A stretch of 64,000 nt of DNA. Origin: Cladochytrium replicatum. Lineage: Eukaryota > Chytridiomycota > Chytridiomycetes > Cladochytriales > Cladochytriaceae. The position numbers and the translations under genes are program-made. The stretch is taken from the NCBI GenBank assembly GCA_025526935.1, contig JAHLKD010000106.1, forward strand, positions 62,001-126,000, in the 5' to 3' direction. The notes beneath the pieces are model-generated. The model saw nothing but the letters and a program-made list of their open reading frames with translations, did not search any database and was not told the origin of the DNA. This document shows, one piece after another, positions 36,830 through 47,474 of this stretch. Numbering within the stretch: position 1 is the stretch's first letter; each line of letters opens with the position of its first letter.

Positions 36830-38100
36830 TTCTGATACCGCGGCAACATTTGCTTGAAGTCACACCATCAGCATGCTTTCCCTTGGTGTAGGAGCATGCC
36901 GCTACTCACATTTATGAGCAAGGCTTTGCTTGTACAAAGGATCTCTGCTTGGGCGGGGTTTTGATTCATTGGCGATTCTAAATTTTGAAACCTGAAACTC
37001 TCCGTTGGTACCATCAAACTATCTCTCATCACAAAAAGGTTCGACGCAAGCTCCAGTAAATTCCTCGCAGACTCGCTTGAGCTCATTATCCACCGCTTGC
37101 TTCGAGTCAGAAACGCTCTGCACAACTGTTGAGGACAATTTGCCCTGCTGAGTTCCGCAATGGAGCTGATACCCCATGTTGTCGGAGAAAATAAAGAAGA
37201 CGCTGCATCTGCAGTGTCGAACATGTCAAACTTGATGCATAATACATCACCCTTCCCACTCACCGAGAAGATCGTGCAAATCTAAACCTCCTCTTTATGA
37301 GCGAAACTGATCTGGAATGGTGCAATTTGTTCTTGCAACATCCAAAAGTTTCTTTTATGAGGAGAAATCGTCCATCCAACTTTGTTGAAAGGATTGATTG
37401 TTAGGCTAACTTCACACTTTCTAAACAGCACACAAAACGATACCTGGGTATTAGAATTAATCGCGCTGGCTTACAATAACGATGCACGACAGAGATCAAC
37501 CGCCTCCTGTGCCAAGTCTTCAAATACACAATTCAAAATAGTTTTCGGTATATACAGCTACGCGGTTTGAATCCCGCAATCTCACTCCGGATGAAAGATT
37601 GAGCCAACACGAATCGCGATTGCTCGTCCTCGAGAATCTTCTTAACCGAACGCGCTCGACTGATGATCCGCAAAGATCCCGCCACTCCCATCTTCATCGT
37701 CAAAAAGACCCTTCGTCCACCCTTCCAGGCACACCATTTAAAAACCCGTTTCCTGAAGTGTTTGACATCCAGCCCGCCGCAGCAGCGATCGCTGAGTGTT
37801 GAAGGATGTAGAGAGTCTGGCAATTCGCAGACTCGATCCTTTGTGCTCAGAGGATAACTGGCCGAAGATATTCGCTTTGTGTACCGCAGGGCGAATCAAG
37901 GCAGGATCTGGTCGTTATGTTTTAGCAGGCTCACGGAAGCGTCCAAATTACTTAAAGAAGCTGATCTTCTTCGAAGCTGAAGAGCAGGTAAAACATTGCG
38001 AATTCATCGGCACATTCCTCGCAGCTTCAACACACATCAGACATGAAAAGTCAATGATCTAATTCCGATAATCGATTCGACATTATGAATTCATATTTAA
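36830..38100. other. Unresolved region with conflicting open frames
   Basis: No single model is convincing. On the minus strand a frame near 37177-36890 reads GKLSSTVVQSVSDSKQAVDN and, after one in-frame TAG at about 37019, continues FDGTNGEFQVSKFRIANESK. A separate minus-strand frame near 37700-37560 reads MGVAGSLRIISRARSVKKIL. Plus-strand frames at 37599-37802 and 37796-38062 overlap it. This may be a decayed or heavily spliced minus-strand gene. I cannot name it. Confidence 0.35.
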
Positions 38101-38176
38101 ATCAGCATTTTATTTTGATTTTGCGGTGATAGCACACCTGCACCTTTGGTAACTCCGTGAAGAACCGTGGCTCAGC

Positions 38177-40804
38177 ATGATCGGCTGGACGTGGAGTTCA
38201 TTATTGGGGATCAAGGTTGGGCGAGTGACGGGAGTGCTGCCGGGAGCATTGTGGCAGCAGCAGAGAGTAGGAGAACACTTGTGGACATCTCTCAGGACGG
38301 CCAGCCCGACTGCATGTTGGAGAACCCGTTCGCATCTAACGGTGCGCCAATTTCAGCCGAAAGCCCAACGCATCCTGCCGGAGACGAAACAACATAACAT
38401 TCATCAGAATGTCCTGTTCCGGAGATATTCGCCACGACAGCATGCATGGCACTCCAACATTCGATTGCACTCATACTCCTCCGCAAGCAAACGCCGATTC
38501 CCGTTGCATCTCGTCGTTATTGCCGGCGGAGTGGGTGCATTCGCTATCGTTGGTGGTGGAATTTTTCTGTGGATCGCCTCCCAAGTTGCCGTTGCCCCTC
38601 TGCCCCAAGTTGAAGATGAACCAAAACAAGAACGGCAGCCAAAAGATGACAAATGGTCAAAACAATCACCATCTTCAATATTTTTCCTCCCTCTAATTCT
38701 GATTCGAAACTATATCTTCATCCCCATTCGAATATTTGCGCGGTTCACGTATCTGGCGGTATTATTCGCACCTGTTATCGTCTTGTTTCCCGTATGGCTC
38801 GCTTCGATATGGGGAACAATCACAGCAGAGAAATCGAGCGATGCTGAAACTCGCAATCTTAATCTATGGTGGATACAAGCGCTCGTTGCTGCATGCGAAT
38901 TAGCTGGCCCGGCGTTCATCAAGGTACATTATTCGTTGATTTCTGTGGTTTCTTGTTAATTCTCTGATAATTGCCTTGATAAACAGCTCGGCCAGTACGC
39001 GAGCTCAAGAACAGACTTGTTCCAACCAGAAGTGTGTGCTATCTTGGCGAAGTTGCAGTCCAGAGTTAATCCTCATCCATTCTACATGACAAAGCGCATC
39101 CTCATGGCCGAGTTTGGTCGCTCCCTCGACGAAATTTTTGAATCATTTGATGAGACTCCTATTGGTGTGGGAGCTATCGCTCAGGTTTGCGGCGAATGTA
39201 CATGAACGGTTATTTGCATTGCTAACCAGCACATCCAGGTATACAAGGCTAGGCTGAAATCTGAAATTCTCGAAAGTTATATGCCGTCGCTCGAGGATGG
39301 AGTTGACTTGTCCTCCCCTCGGCCGTGTGACGTCTGCGCAGTCAAAGTGTTGCATCCGTATGTCGCGATGAGAGTCGAATACGACCTTGCCATCATCCGC
39401 GGTGTAGCCTCAGTCATACATTACCTGATTCCCGGCGCACGATGGCTCTCTCTTCCCCAAGAAGTAGATGTCTTTGGCGAGATGATGCGAGAGCAAGTTG
39501 ACCTGCGCACCGAAGCGCGCAACTTGCTGAAGTTCGGCGAACGGTTCGGGCAACGCGTTGATCGAGTGGATGAAGGCGAACTGGGGAGAGTTAATGGGGG
39601 TGGAAGGCGAAGGTGCCTTTCTTTCCCTGTTCCTTACAAAGGATTGGTGGGACGAACGGTGCTTGTCGAAACATTTTTGGATGCGATTCCAGTCACCAAG
39701 TTTTTGGATCTGGGGCCATCGAAGGTGGACACTGAGCTGGCGGAAATTGGTTTGGACAGTTTGCTCCGCATGTTGATTATTGACAACTTCGTACACGCGG
39801 ATCTCCATCCCGGTAAGTTCCTTTGCCTTTGATAATGTGTTTGACGTTCTGATCACATACGCTCTGGAACAGGCAACATCTTTGTAACTTTCCAACAACC
39901 ACCGAAATTAAATCCACTGTATCAAAGAGTCTCGGCCTGGGCGCGCGAAATCCTCTCACCAACCCCGTCTCCACAACCAATCACTTGGCCACCTCCTCTG
40001 ACACCAAGCAACATCCTCGACCCTGCAGCAATTTCAACCCTCCAGAACATTCAAACCCAACAAGAATGGTCCGCCGCAATCGACCATCTCGCCTCCCAAG
40101 GCTACCGACCTCGTCTCATCTTCCTCGACGCCGGACTCGTATGTACCTTGTCCCACACCAACCTCCGCAACTTCCTCGACCTCTTCCTTGCAATCGCAGA
40201 GTTTGACGGCAAACGTGCCGGAAAACTCATGGTCGAGCGCTCGAAGTCCCCAGAAACTGTACTGGACCTCGAAGGGTTTGCTGGAAGGATAGAGAAGCTT
40301 ATACGTCGTGTTCAAGCTACGACGCTCGCGCTTTCGAATATCAAGTTGGGTGACATCCTCGGCGAAGTATTTTTCGCAGTTCGAAGACATCGCGTGAAGC
40401 TGGAAGGCGATTTCGTTAACGTTGGGATCAGCGTAATGTTATTGGAAGGGATCGGGAGGAGATTGAACCCCGACCTAGATCTACTCGAGCAGAGTCTACC
40501 GGTGCTGCGAGCTGCTGCACTTCACGGGTTTGGAAGAGAAGTTGACGTTGTGGTTGAGAAAGGTGTGGAGTTGATTCCGGCACCTCCAATGATTCCAACA
40601 CCACCATCTGCGACCAACGTCATCAAGGTCATTGAGGGCGGCGAATCTCCTAGTGCAGCGAGGGAAATGGAACGGCTCGCGGTTTGGGTTTTCTGGAAAG
40701 CATGGGCTTGGGAGCGATTAGCTAAGGTACTACGATTGGTTGAGAGGAATGTTGATATTCAGCTGTATGAAGAGGCGAGAGAAACCATTTTCCCAGATCC
40801 TTGA
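38177..40804 (+). CDS. ADCK2-like atypical kinase of the UbiB/ABC1 family (mitochondrial)
   Basis: Four exons (38177-38923, 38987-39184, 39239-39812, 39873-40804) encode 816 residues. The N-terminus is basic and probably a mitochondrial targeting region. Hydrophobic segments follow (LVVIAGGVGAFAIVGGGIFL; YLAVLFAPVIVLFPVWLASI). Family motifs are in order: the KxGQ motif (FIKLGQYASSR), PIGVGAIAQVYKARL, the ATP-site lysine (CAVKVLHPYV), the acidic helix EQVDLRTEARNLLKF, the catalytic VHADLHPGNIFV and the metal-binding LIFLDAGLV. The nucleotide loop lacks the AAAS form of Coq8/ADCK3 and has the GxGxxAQVY form of ADCK2. UbiB proteins act in or near coenzyme Q metabolism at the inner membrane. For ADCK2-type members the precise reaction is not established. 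Confidence 0.9.
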
Positions 40805-40917
40805 CACAAATATGAATCTTTGATGATAACTTTCAATGAGCTTCTCGCCGGAAGAGGTTGAGCCACGTCAGGGACCGCAGATGTGGACGGTGTCCGGGCG
40901 AGGCGCCATCCTCCACC

Positions 40918-41415
40918 TCAACGCTTAACATGCCAAGGAATGCAATCATAACTACCGCTCACCTCCATAATTCTTCGATTCAACATAATGTCCGAACCTT
41001 CAAACATCGAATCAAAAATCAACTTCTTCTCAGCCGACCGGCATACAAAGCTATCCGGAATTCTGTCAGTTTCAGCAGAATCTTGAGGCAGATGAAAAAA
41101 GTTCCACTGCCTAGCCTTTATAGCTGGATCCGGTCCTGTCGACGGAGCTCTAGTCTCGTGCCAGTTATGCCAATCAATATCCAGAAGCTCTCTTGAGGGG
41201 AGCTCACTTAGCATATCCGGTCTGGTCACTCTGCGTTCTGAAAAGCGTGGAATCTCAGGAAGCGCTGGCACGGATCCGAACTTATTCTTCAAAGCCGGAA
41301 TGTGAAAAATCTGAACCAGTATCCATCTACTCTTATGAAGTTTATTTAACATACTCTTATGAAGATTATTTAACACCGGTACTTGAGCGCATTTTTCTTG
41401 CTTAAGTCGTTGCAT
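40918..41415 (-). CDS. Possible unrecognised small protein
   Basis: A 165-codon minus-strand frame without stops encodes a hydrophilic protein with a Trp/His-rich stretch (LLDIDWHNWHETRAPSTGPD) and a Cys-poor C-terminus. Its start region overlaps a 24-bp direct repeat (41329-41376), so the N-terminus is partly duplicated (NNLHKS, NKLHKS). No family is recognised. It could be a chance frame; no overlapping better candidate exists on the other strand. Confidence 0.35.
   Translation of the reverse strand: MQRLKQEKCAQVPVLNNLHKSMLNKLHKSRWILVQIFHIPALKNKFGSVPALPEIPRFSERRVTRPDMLSELPSRELLDIDWHNWHETRAPSTGPDPAIKARQWNFFHLPQDSAETDRIPDSFVCRSAEKKLIFDSMFEGSDIMLNRRIMEVSGSYDCIPWHVKR
41329..41376. repeat. 24-bp direct repeat, two copies
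   Basis: ACTCTTATGAAGTTTATTTA followed by ACAT (41329-41352) is repeated at 41353-41376 with one T-to-A change and a changed last base. Confidence 0.9.
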
Positions 41416-41731
41416 CTGACATTAAGACATGCAAGTTTGCACGGTGCAGCCTCCAGATAGATATGGATCTTTGATTTAGAATGGCTGTCACTCAGGGATG
41501 TTTTGGAAGGCATAACCAAATATGGGTGCCCGATAAGTCAGGCGAAGAGCAACACATAACATTTGAACTACTGCCAAAAGGTTGAACTGACAAATAGCTC
41601 CAAGTAATGCATTTGATTTGCTAAGGTCACAGACAGAAAAAGTGTTCACACCGACATCAAATTACACAATAATCTGAAAAGTTTTCTCGACGAAAAACGT
41701 AAGATTCGGAGTTCAGAAAAGTCAATCCACA

Positions 41732-43510
41732 TTACTTGGAATGTAGTCTGGGTACATAGCTGCCTCGGAGCCCAATGAAATACTGGAAGAGAGATATTTG
41801 TGAGCCGCGCCAGTGTGGGAAAGACTTAAATACCTGTGTGCAACAGATACTCGTGACCAACTCCATTCTTAAGGAACCTCCCTCAAATTGCACATGTGAA
41901 GGAGCGGCGTGGAAGATCTGAGCAGAAACGAAAGACCAACTGAAGATCCAATGATCATCGTCGCTATTTGGCTCCTCGAAGTTGCTCATTGTGACAACGT
42001 GTGTTGGCGAAAATCATACTAACGAGCGTCGTTAAGCATTTACCACATGAAGAAAAAAAGAAAGAGTACCTGATTGCAAGGGAAAATTTCCCCCCATACG
42101 GAAACTTGAGGATCCAAGCCGTCCAGTGGCGACCAGAGGCAACTCCAGGTTGAGGTTGTTGTGACATATGGAGGAGGACCCAGCAACTGTTGCATAAAAG
42201 CACCGGCCAGAGAGCTATCCTGCGTAGAATAATTGTAACCAACCGGTGGGGCGGAATCGATCAACTGTAGCTCATCAACAACAATTTGGGCAGAATAGAT
42301 CGATTGTGGTTCAAAGAGGTTGAATTGTGTGAAAACAGCAACTATGGGGCGAAGCTGGCAAAGCCCTGTGAGGAACTCCCAGGTTGCCATCGTGATTGTG
42401 CTATGGTCGTCATTTATCGCATTGAACAGGTCAACACAGTCGTTCCCCCAGGTCGAAACGTTGACATGAGCGGAAATCAGACCCCGATAATGAATGACTC
42501 TGCAGAACTTTGTCAGCTTTGCTATTTTATGGCTGTCTTTACAATGTGCAGCTCACTTTTTTTCGAACGGAACTGGATCGGATTGACGCCGTGTTTTGAT
42601 ATCGTGGTTTTGGTGGGCATTGGCGAAGTCCCCGAGCAAGTTTTTGTACACTAAGCGTGCTGAATAAATCTTTCGCATCTCGGAAAGAGGTAATTTCGGT
42701 TCGGTAGTGACTGTTGAGTTGACCAGAAGGATTTCAGTCGAATCATCGTGTTGGACAAGGTCATGAGTGCTATCAGGCGTGGTTACGTGGTGGTTGTCGC
42801 GCAATTGGAAGACATGTTGGTGAACGGTATGGTTGATGGCATGGGGGATATCCTTGGCGACAGCAAAGCCTGGAGATTTGAATTCGAGGCCGAGATGGTC
42901 GTCAAAAACGTCCGAAAAGTTTTCGATGGATCGTCCGAATGTGCCCTCGGAGAATGTAGCATTGATCAGTACCGGAGTTGTTGTGAGCGGTTGGGTGGTG
43001 TTGTTGATAACGAGGGGGACAGCAGCAGCAGGGAAACCAGCAGATCGAAAATGGAAGCGACGACTGAGGATGTCCGATAGGCGGGCATCCTGTGGCCAGG
43101 CGAACGATTTCAAGGAAACAATGAGCCAAAGATTTTGGGTTGCTTTAACATCAATGATTTACCTCAGAAACTTCGTTCAGCTCATTGGCGATACCCAGTT
43201 GCTGGCCACGGAACAGGATCAAAAGAACGATCCAAAGAAGAAGCACCAAAGTCCACGATCCTGCGTCCGATTTGGTGTTGTGGGCAGTCTTGTTCCACTT
43301 TCGCCTCCTCTTCCGAACGGTGGTGTCTCCGAGAGCACTCCTGAACCGTCTCAGATTTCGGCAATACTTACGTACAATCTTCTGAGCGATCGTTCGTGTA
43401 CAGCAGACGCACCAATCCAGAATGCCAACGAGCGTGACCCCCAAGATAGTGACGAGGGCGAAGATAGCAGACAGCAAAAAGGTAGTGATAAGAGGATCCA
43501 CCGGATACAT
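41732..43510 (-). CDS. Unrecognised membrane protein with N-glycosylated ectodomain
   Basis: Minus-strand exons from ATG 43510 join in phase through five segments to a stop at 41732. Introns are at about 43153-43080, 42554-42480, 42085-41945 and 41835-41785. The N-terminus has two membrane helices (TTFLLSAIFALVTILGVTLV and WTLVLLLWIVLLILF) separated by a basic loop (KRRRKWNKTAHNTK). After the second helix lies about 300 residues of ectodomain with many NxS/T sites (VINNTTQP, LINATFS, INHTVH, LVNSTVT). It ends in a beta-rich, Cys/Trp-containing part (TSTWSCLWSPLDGLDP, ELVTSICCTQ). The layout suggests a surface or secretory-pathway protein. No family is recognised. Confidence 0.65.
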
Positions 43511-43558
43511 TGCCAAGCAATTGATTCTTGAGGGACGGAAGATGAGGGCTTTTAATAG

Positions 43559-44087
43559 TCAAGAATTGGCCCGGATGGTGGAGTGACAGGCTTGAGTTAC
43601 GCGTCGCAATATTTCTGTATTAGGAAGGAGGGAGTCGTTAAACGCGGATGAGAAACAGTTTGGTAGAGGTAGTGGCTTTACGGAAGTGTACGGGAAGGCT
43701 AGAAATAAGTTTGGCATGGATTCTGCTGCGTCTGGAACAATGGGAAGAGTGGGAAGGGACCGAGCTTGTCTTGGACAATCTTGGAGGAGAAGGACACCTG
43801 TAACCCGTTTACCATGAATGGATCTGTATACTACAAAACAAATGGTGACTGCGGAGATGAGTTGGGATATGTGAAGTTGCCCATAACATAATGTAAGAAT
43901 AGGTGTCCTGACCATACCTTGCAAAGCGTTTCATTCTCATGTGACTCGGTGCTCGAAAAAGCTGGGAACGACGGTGAGACACAGATGGTAAAGGCGCATA
44001 CAGGACATCTTTGATAGCTGTTTGTTGGCTGGCTGGATCAACATGTTGAGCCATTAGCCCAGAAAGAGCACGGAAAGTGACAGCCAT
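43559..44087 (-). CDS. Small unrecognised protein, 144 residues
   Basis: Exon 1 (44087-43918) and exon 2 (43823-43559) join through a 94-nt intron with GTATGG and ATACAG ends. The joined frame is 145 codons including the stop. The product has a short basic N-terminus (MAVTFRALSGLMAQ) that could target mitochondria, then a basic segment (SHRRSQLFRAPSHMRMKRFA). No family is recognised. Its stop lies 48 bases before the start of the next minus-strand gene, the membrane protein. Confidence 0.5.
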
Positions 44088-44614
44088 GGCTGTTTAGGAA
44101 GTGATCCAAGTTTTTACTCTCGAAGAAACTAAAGGCTTGGAACTATCGCGCGTACGCCGACGCACAAGACGAAAGAAATCACACTATAATCAGCGAAGCT
44201 TCCCTGTGTCAAATGGTCAGCAAGCACGGCAGGTTGACTCTCTGTCATGATCAGTGTTTGATGACTCATCTCGATTTTTGCCTCTGACGAATGACTGATA
44301 GAAATCGAAGAAGGTCTCGGAGTGTGGAGATCACAAAATAAACGATCACCCGACTGTTCTTGAGGCCGTGGATGAAACCTGCTTTCCATGATTCACCGAC
44401 ACAATGGCGCGACGAATCAAGGAATACGGGTAAGTTGTCGTTGAATCGCACAGATATTCGAGCCCTCGTTGAAATTGCAGACGCTCTGCAACCGGATTGT
44501 CTTCGGCGATCTGGTGGTACTAGCTAAAGCATGCATGACTCTGTTTTGGGACCTGCAAAACCCGTGGGAAACCATCCCCTTCCTGCGCCAGAATGCTCCA
44601 CGTGACTCCAGAAA
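44088..44614. promoter_or_regulatory. Divergent intergenic region upstream of eIF3k
   Basis: Lies between a minus-strand start (44087) and the eIF3k start (44615). A short plus-strand ATG frame at 44404 (MARRIKEYG) ends in a donor-like GTAAGT, with an acceptor at about 44480. It may be a 5' UTR intron or upstream ORF of eIF3k. No other gene is supported. Confidence 0.4.
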
Positions 44615-45554
44615 ATGCCCGGCAAAGACAAGAACGACTACGAAGCCGAGGAAGTGTACAATGGGGACGAGGCAGGGGATATCGAGGGGGACGACGGCCA
44701 GAGAATCGATTTCACGGGAATCAGCCAGATGGCACCGCTTTCAGCGTGCCCATCATACCGCCCAGAACACGTAAGGAAACCAAAACCACGTGAAGTGCAA
44801 TACATTGACACCTTTTGGTTCCAACTTGAAAACAGATACATAGCATTGTGGAGACGGTAGAGCGGTATGATACACTTTGTTGCATTCTTGGCGTGTTTTT
44901 TAATGGTGCTTGATTTTGGCCAGATACAATCACGACCACATCCCAGTCCTCGAGACATACGTGCTTGAACAAATGCAAAACAACTCCTATGACCGCGACG
45001 CATGCCTTGCTGTCTTGAAGCTTTACCAGTTCAACCCAGCGTTGGTCAACTACCAAATCATTGGCAACGTCCTCCTCCTTTGCCTTGCTGCACTTCCCGA
45101 CCCGGACTTCAACCTCAGCCTGTGCCTTCTCAGCGAAGAGATTATCGAAGATCCCGCAATTTCGCGTCTCTTGGCACTCCAACAATCTCTCGAGCGTTGC
45201 TGTTTCAGCGAATTTTGGACACAGCTTGAGTCGGAAGACACGCAAGAGTACCTCGCAGAGATGCTCGAGGACTACCCGCACTTCCGTGAAGTTGTGCGCG
45301 ACTTTGTGGCATTGATGGTACAAGCGTCGTACCAGATCATCTCGATGGCGAGGTTGGCGGAGTATGTGAACCTTGCTGGGGAGACTTTGAGCGATTGGGT
45401 CGATGACCGCGGATGGGAGTTGGATTCTGACAACCCGAACCTGGTGGTTTTGCCATTGACGAAGGACAACCAGGTGAAGCCTGTGGTTGTGCAAGAGAGC
45501 GTCAAGTTTGATCAGTTGACCAAGTTGATTGGGCACGCGCGGTTGACGATGTGA
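44615..45554 (+). CDS. eIF3k: Eukaryotic translation initiation factor 3 subunit K
   Basis: Three exons (44615-44770, 44836-44864, 44924-45554) encode 271 residues. The match to eIF3k is clear: RPEHIHSIVETVERYNHDHI, then DACLAVLKLYQFNPALVNYQ, the HAM/PCI helices (ALQQSLERCCFSEFWTQLES, FVALMVQASYQIISMARLAE), and the winged-helix end (LSDWVDDRGWELDSD, QESVKFDQLTKLIGHAR). The subunit is a peripheral, non-essential part of the eIF3 complex that loads mRNA onto the 40S ribosome, usually paired with eIF3l. The N-terminus has an acidic extension of about 50 residues (EAEEVYNGDEAGDIEGDDG) not typical of the core family. The middle exon is only 29 nt. Confidence 0.92.
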
Positions 45555-45562
45555 GGTGGGCA

Positions 45563-47032
45563 ATGTTTATTCTGCGTAATAGACATTCTTTTGTGTTCAA
45601 ACACCCCATCTTCGCGTGGTCACCTGACCAAGTGATGTTGGCCCTGGGATTCGTCGTATTGGGGGCACTGGCAATGCCGTTGCTGACGGGAGCACATATT
45701 GTGGCAGGGGATGACGTGTTCAGAGGTAGGACGCAGAGCAGTGCTAATGCGGTGTTCGCTGAGTCACCAACACACTCATCATCCAGACCGAATGGCAGCA
45801 TTTGGCCCATCTACTCCAGTCGACGGTAACACTCGCAGCGATTGAAATATTCTTGGAAGATTCTTCTCATGCTATTTATAGGCGCAAAAGGGATCCTCAT
45901 AGCAATGAGCTCGGTGTTACCGGATGATTACGGGTGTTCGTGGGCTGAAACACCACGACCACCATCCACTCTAAAGTTCGAAGACGACACTCAATGGTTT
46001 GCTCTCGTAGAACGTGGCAAATGCACTTTTGTGGACAAGGTCCGCGCGATGCAGCACATGGGTGCAGCATTGGTCGTGGTTGGAGACAGTGTTCCGCACA
46101 GCGCGTTGGTCACCATGTATGCCACTGGCGATACGTTCGACATTAAAATCCCTTCCGTATTTGTATCGAAAAGCTCTTTCCATGAGCTTCGAACTATGTC
46201 GCTCAACCCACCATCGAGAGATAATGTGACGTATCCTCCGCACCTGCAAGTTGAAGTGTACTCTGAAGAACTTGATGTACCGATCCTCGAAATTCTCATC
46301 GTCACAATCATCTCTCCTGCCGCTGTCATGACGTTCCTATATATTCTTTGGAGCTGGAGGTGAGCAGGAATCAGAAATGGATTAGTTGGATCTAATGCAC
46401 TACCTAAAGGCAATATCGGGCGATGCAGGCAGAGCTAGCCCCTGTACGGAGCGTACAGAAGCTACCTCGCAAAAAGTGGCTGGCTCGAGAGTGTAAAGAG
46501 AATGATCCAACCATCTGCGCAATATGTCTCGAACATTTCGAGGACAATAACGAAGTGCGGGTGCTACCTTGCAAGCACGAGTTCCATATTCCATGCATCG
46601 ACAGGTGAGGTTCAGTACTTTGACGGGATCTCGATCGAATTGACCCTTGTTTGTTGTAAATGCAGATGGTTGACGCGCCAGAAGCGAACATGTCCGATCT
46701 GCAAAGCCGATACGTGTCCGCCAACACCAACGGAACGAACTCCCCTCCTTGGCGACGAGCGACGGCGAATCGCACCTGTTGGAGTATCCGCTGCCGTTTC
46801 CGCCGCACTATTGATAAATAGCGATGTTAGTCTCGAAGCCGGCGGAAGCAATTCGACGCTATTGCACACCAGCTCTGAACACGGTGGCAAAGATCACGGA
46901 AAAGGCGTGAGTTTTCGGGAGCCAAATGAGGATGAAGTCGTAATGGCGCGATCGTCCTCTTCTTCCACTTCGTATGGCAGCACATCCGCGGCCCCACCTC
47001 CCTCTGTCAGCGTACAAGTCGATGAGATTTGA
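45563..47032 (+). CDS. PA-TM-RING type E3 ubiquitin ligase (RNF13/RNF167-like)
   Basis: Four exons (45563-45725, 45882-46359, 46410-46604, 46666-47032) encode 400 residues. An internal ATG at 45635 would start a classic signal peptide (MLALGFVVLGALAMPLLTGA) and may be the real start. A protease-associated domain follows (LVERGKCTFVDKVRAMQHMG, ALVVVGDS), then a membrane helix (ILEILIVTIISPAAVMTFLY). A cytosolic RING-H2 comes next (ICAICLEHFEDNNEVRVLPC, KHEFHIPCIDRWL, CPICKAD), ending in a Ser-rich tail. This family ubiquitinates endosomal and lysosomal membrane proteins. The longer start lies only 8 bases after the eIF3k stop codon. Confidence 0.88.
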
Positions 47033-47474
47033 GGTCTTCATTGCGGCGAAAGTAGCTCGTTTTTTGATATTGTGATGATTTTTATAGTTTATCTCATTGT
47101 ATTTTTAATGACATCAACTGTGCTGTGGGTCTCGATACTTTTTACCTTGTCTGAATCCTGTGGTTTATGATCTCTTATTTTTTTTGTGTCTCCTTTGTAA
47201 CTTTATGTATTACGAACAGTATTGCACTCTTCGGTTGTTGTGGTAGTGTGAGACATCAGGAATTATCTCTGAGGGAGGGACAATTCCGGAGTTTGCCGGT
47301 TGAGTGGTAACTGGATTCCTCTGCCACGTTTGCTTGTATCCATGCCCCAGTAGCATGAATCATGGGACTTGTTCGGAGTTCTCCGCCGAGCAAATCATGT
47401 GGTATTGCGAATAAATAAATAAATACGGTGCAAAAACCCCTCATACGCGACTGCGAACCTTCCAAAGTGCACAA

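Noticed and set aside
37560-37590. GGTTTGAATCCCGC, resembling a tRNA T-arm
   Set aside because: No matching acceptor stem, D-arm or anticodon arm at the right spacing on either strand.
44404-44774. Plus-strand model beginning MARRIKEYG as a separate gene or first exon of eIF3k
   Set aside because: The joined frame does not reach the eIF3k frame and overlaps the better-supported first exon at 44615 in another frame.
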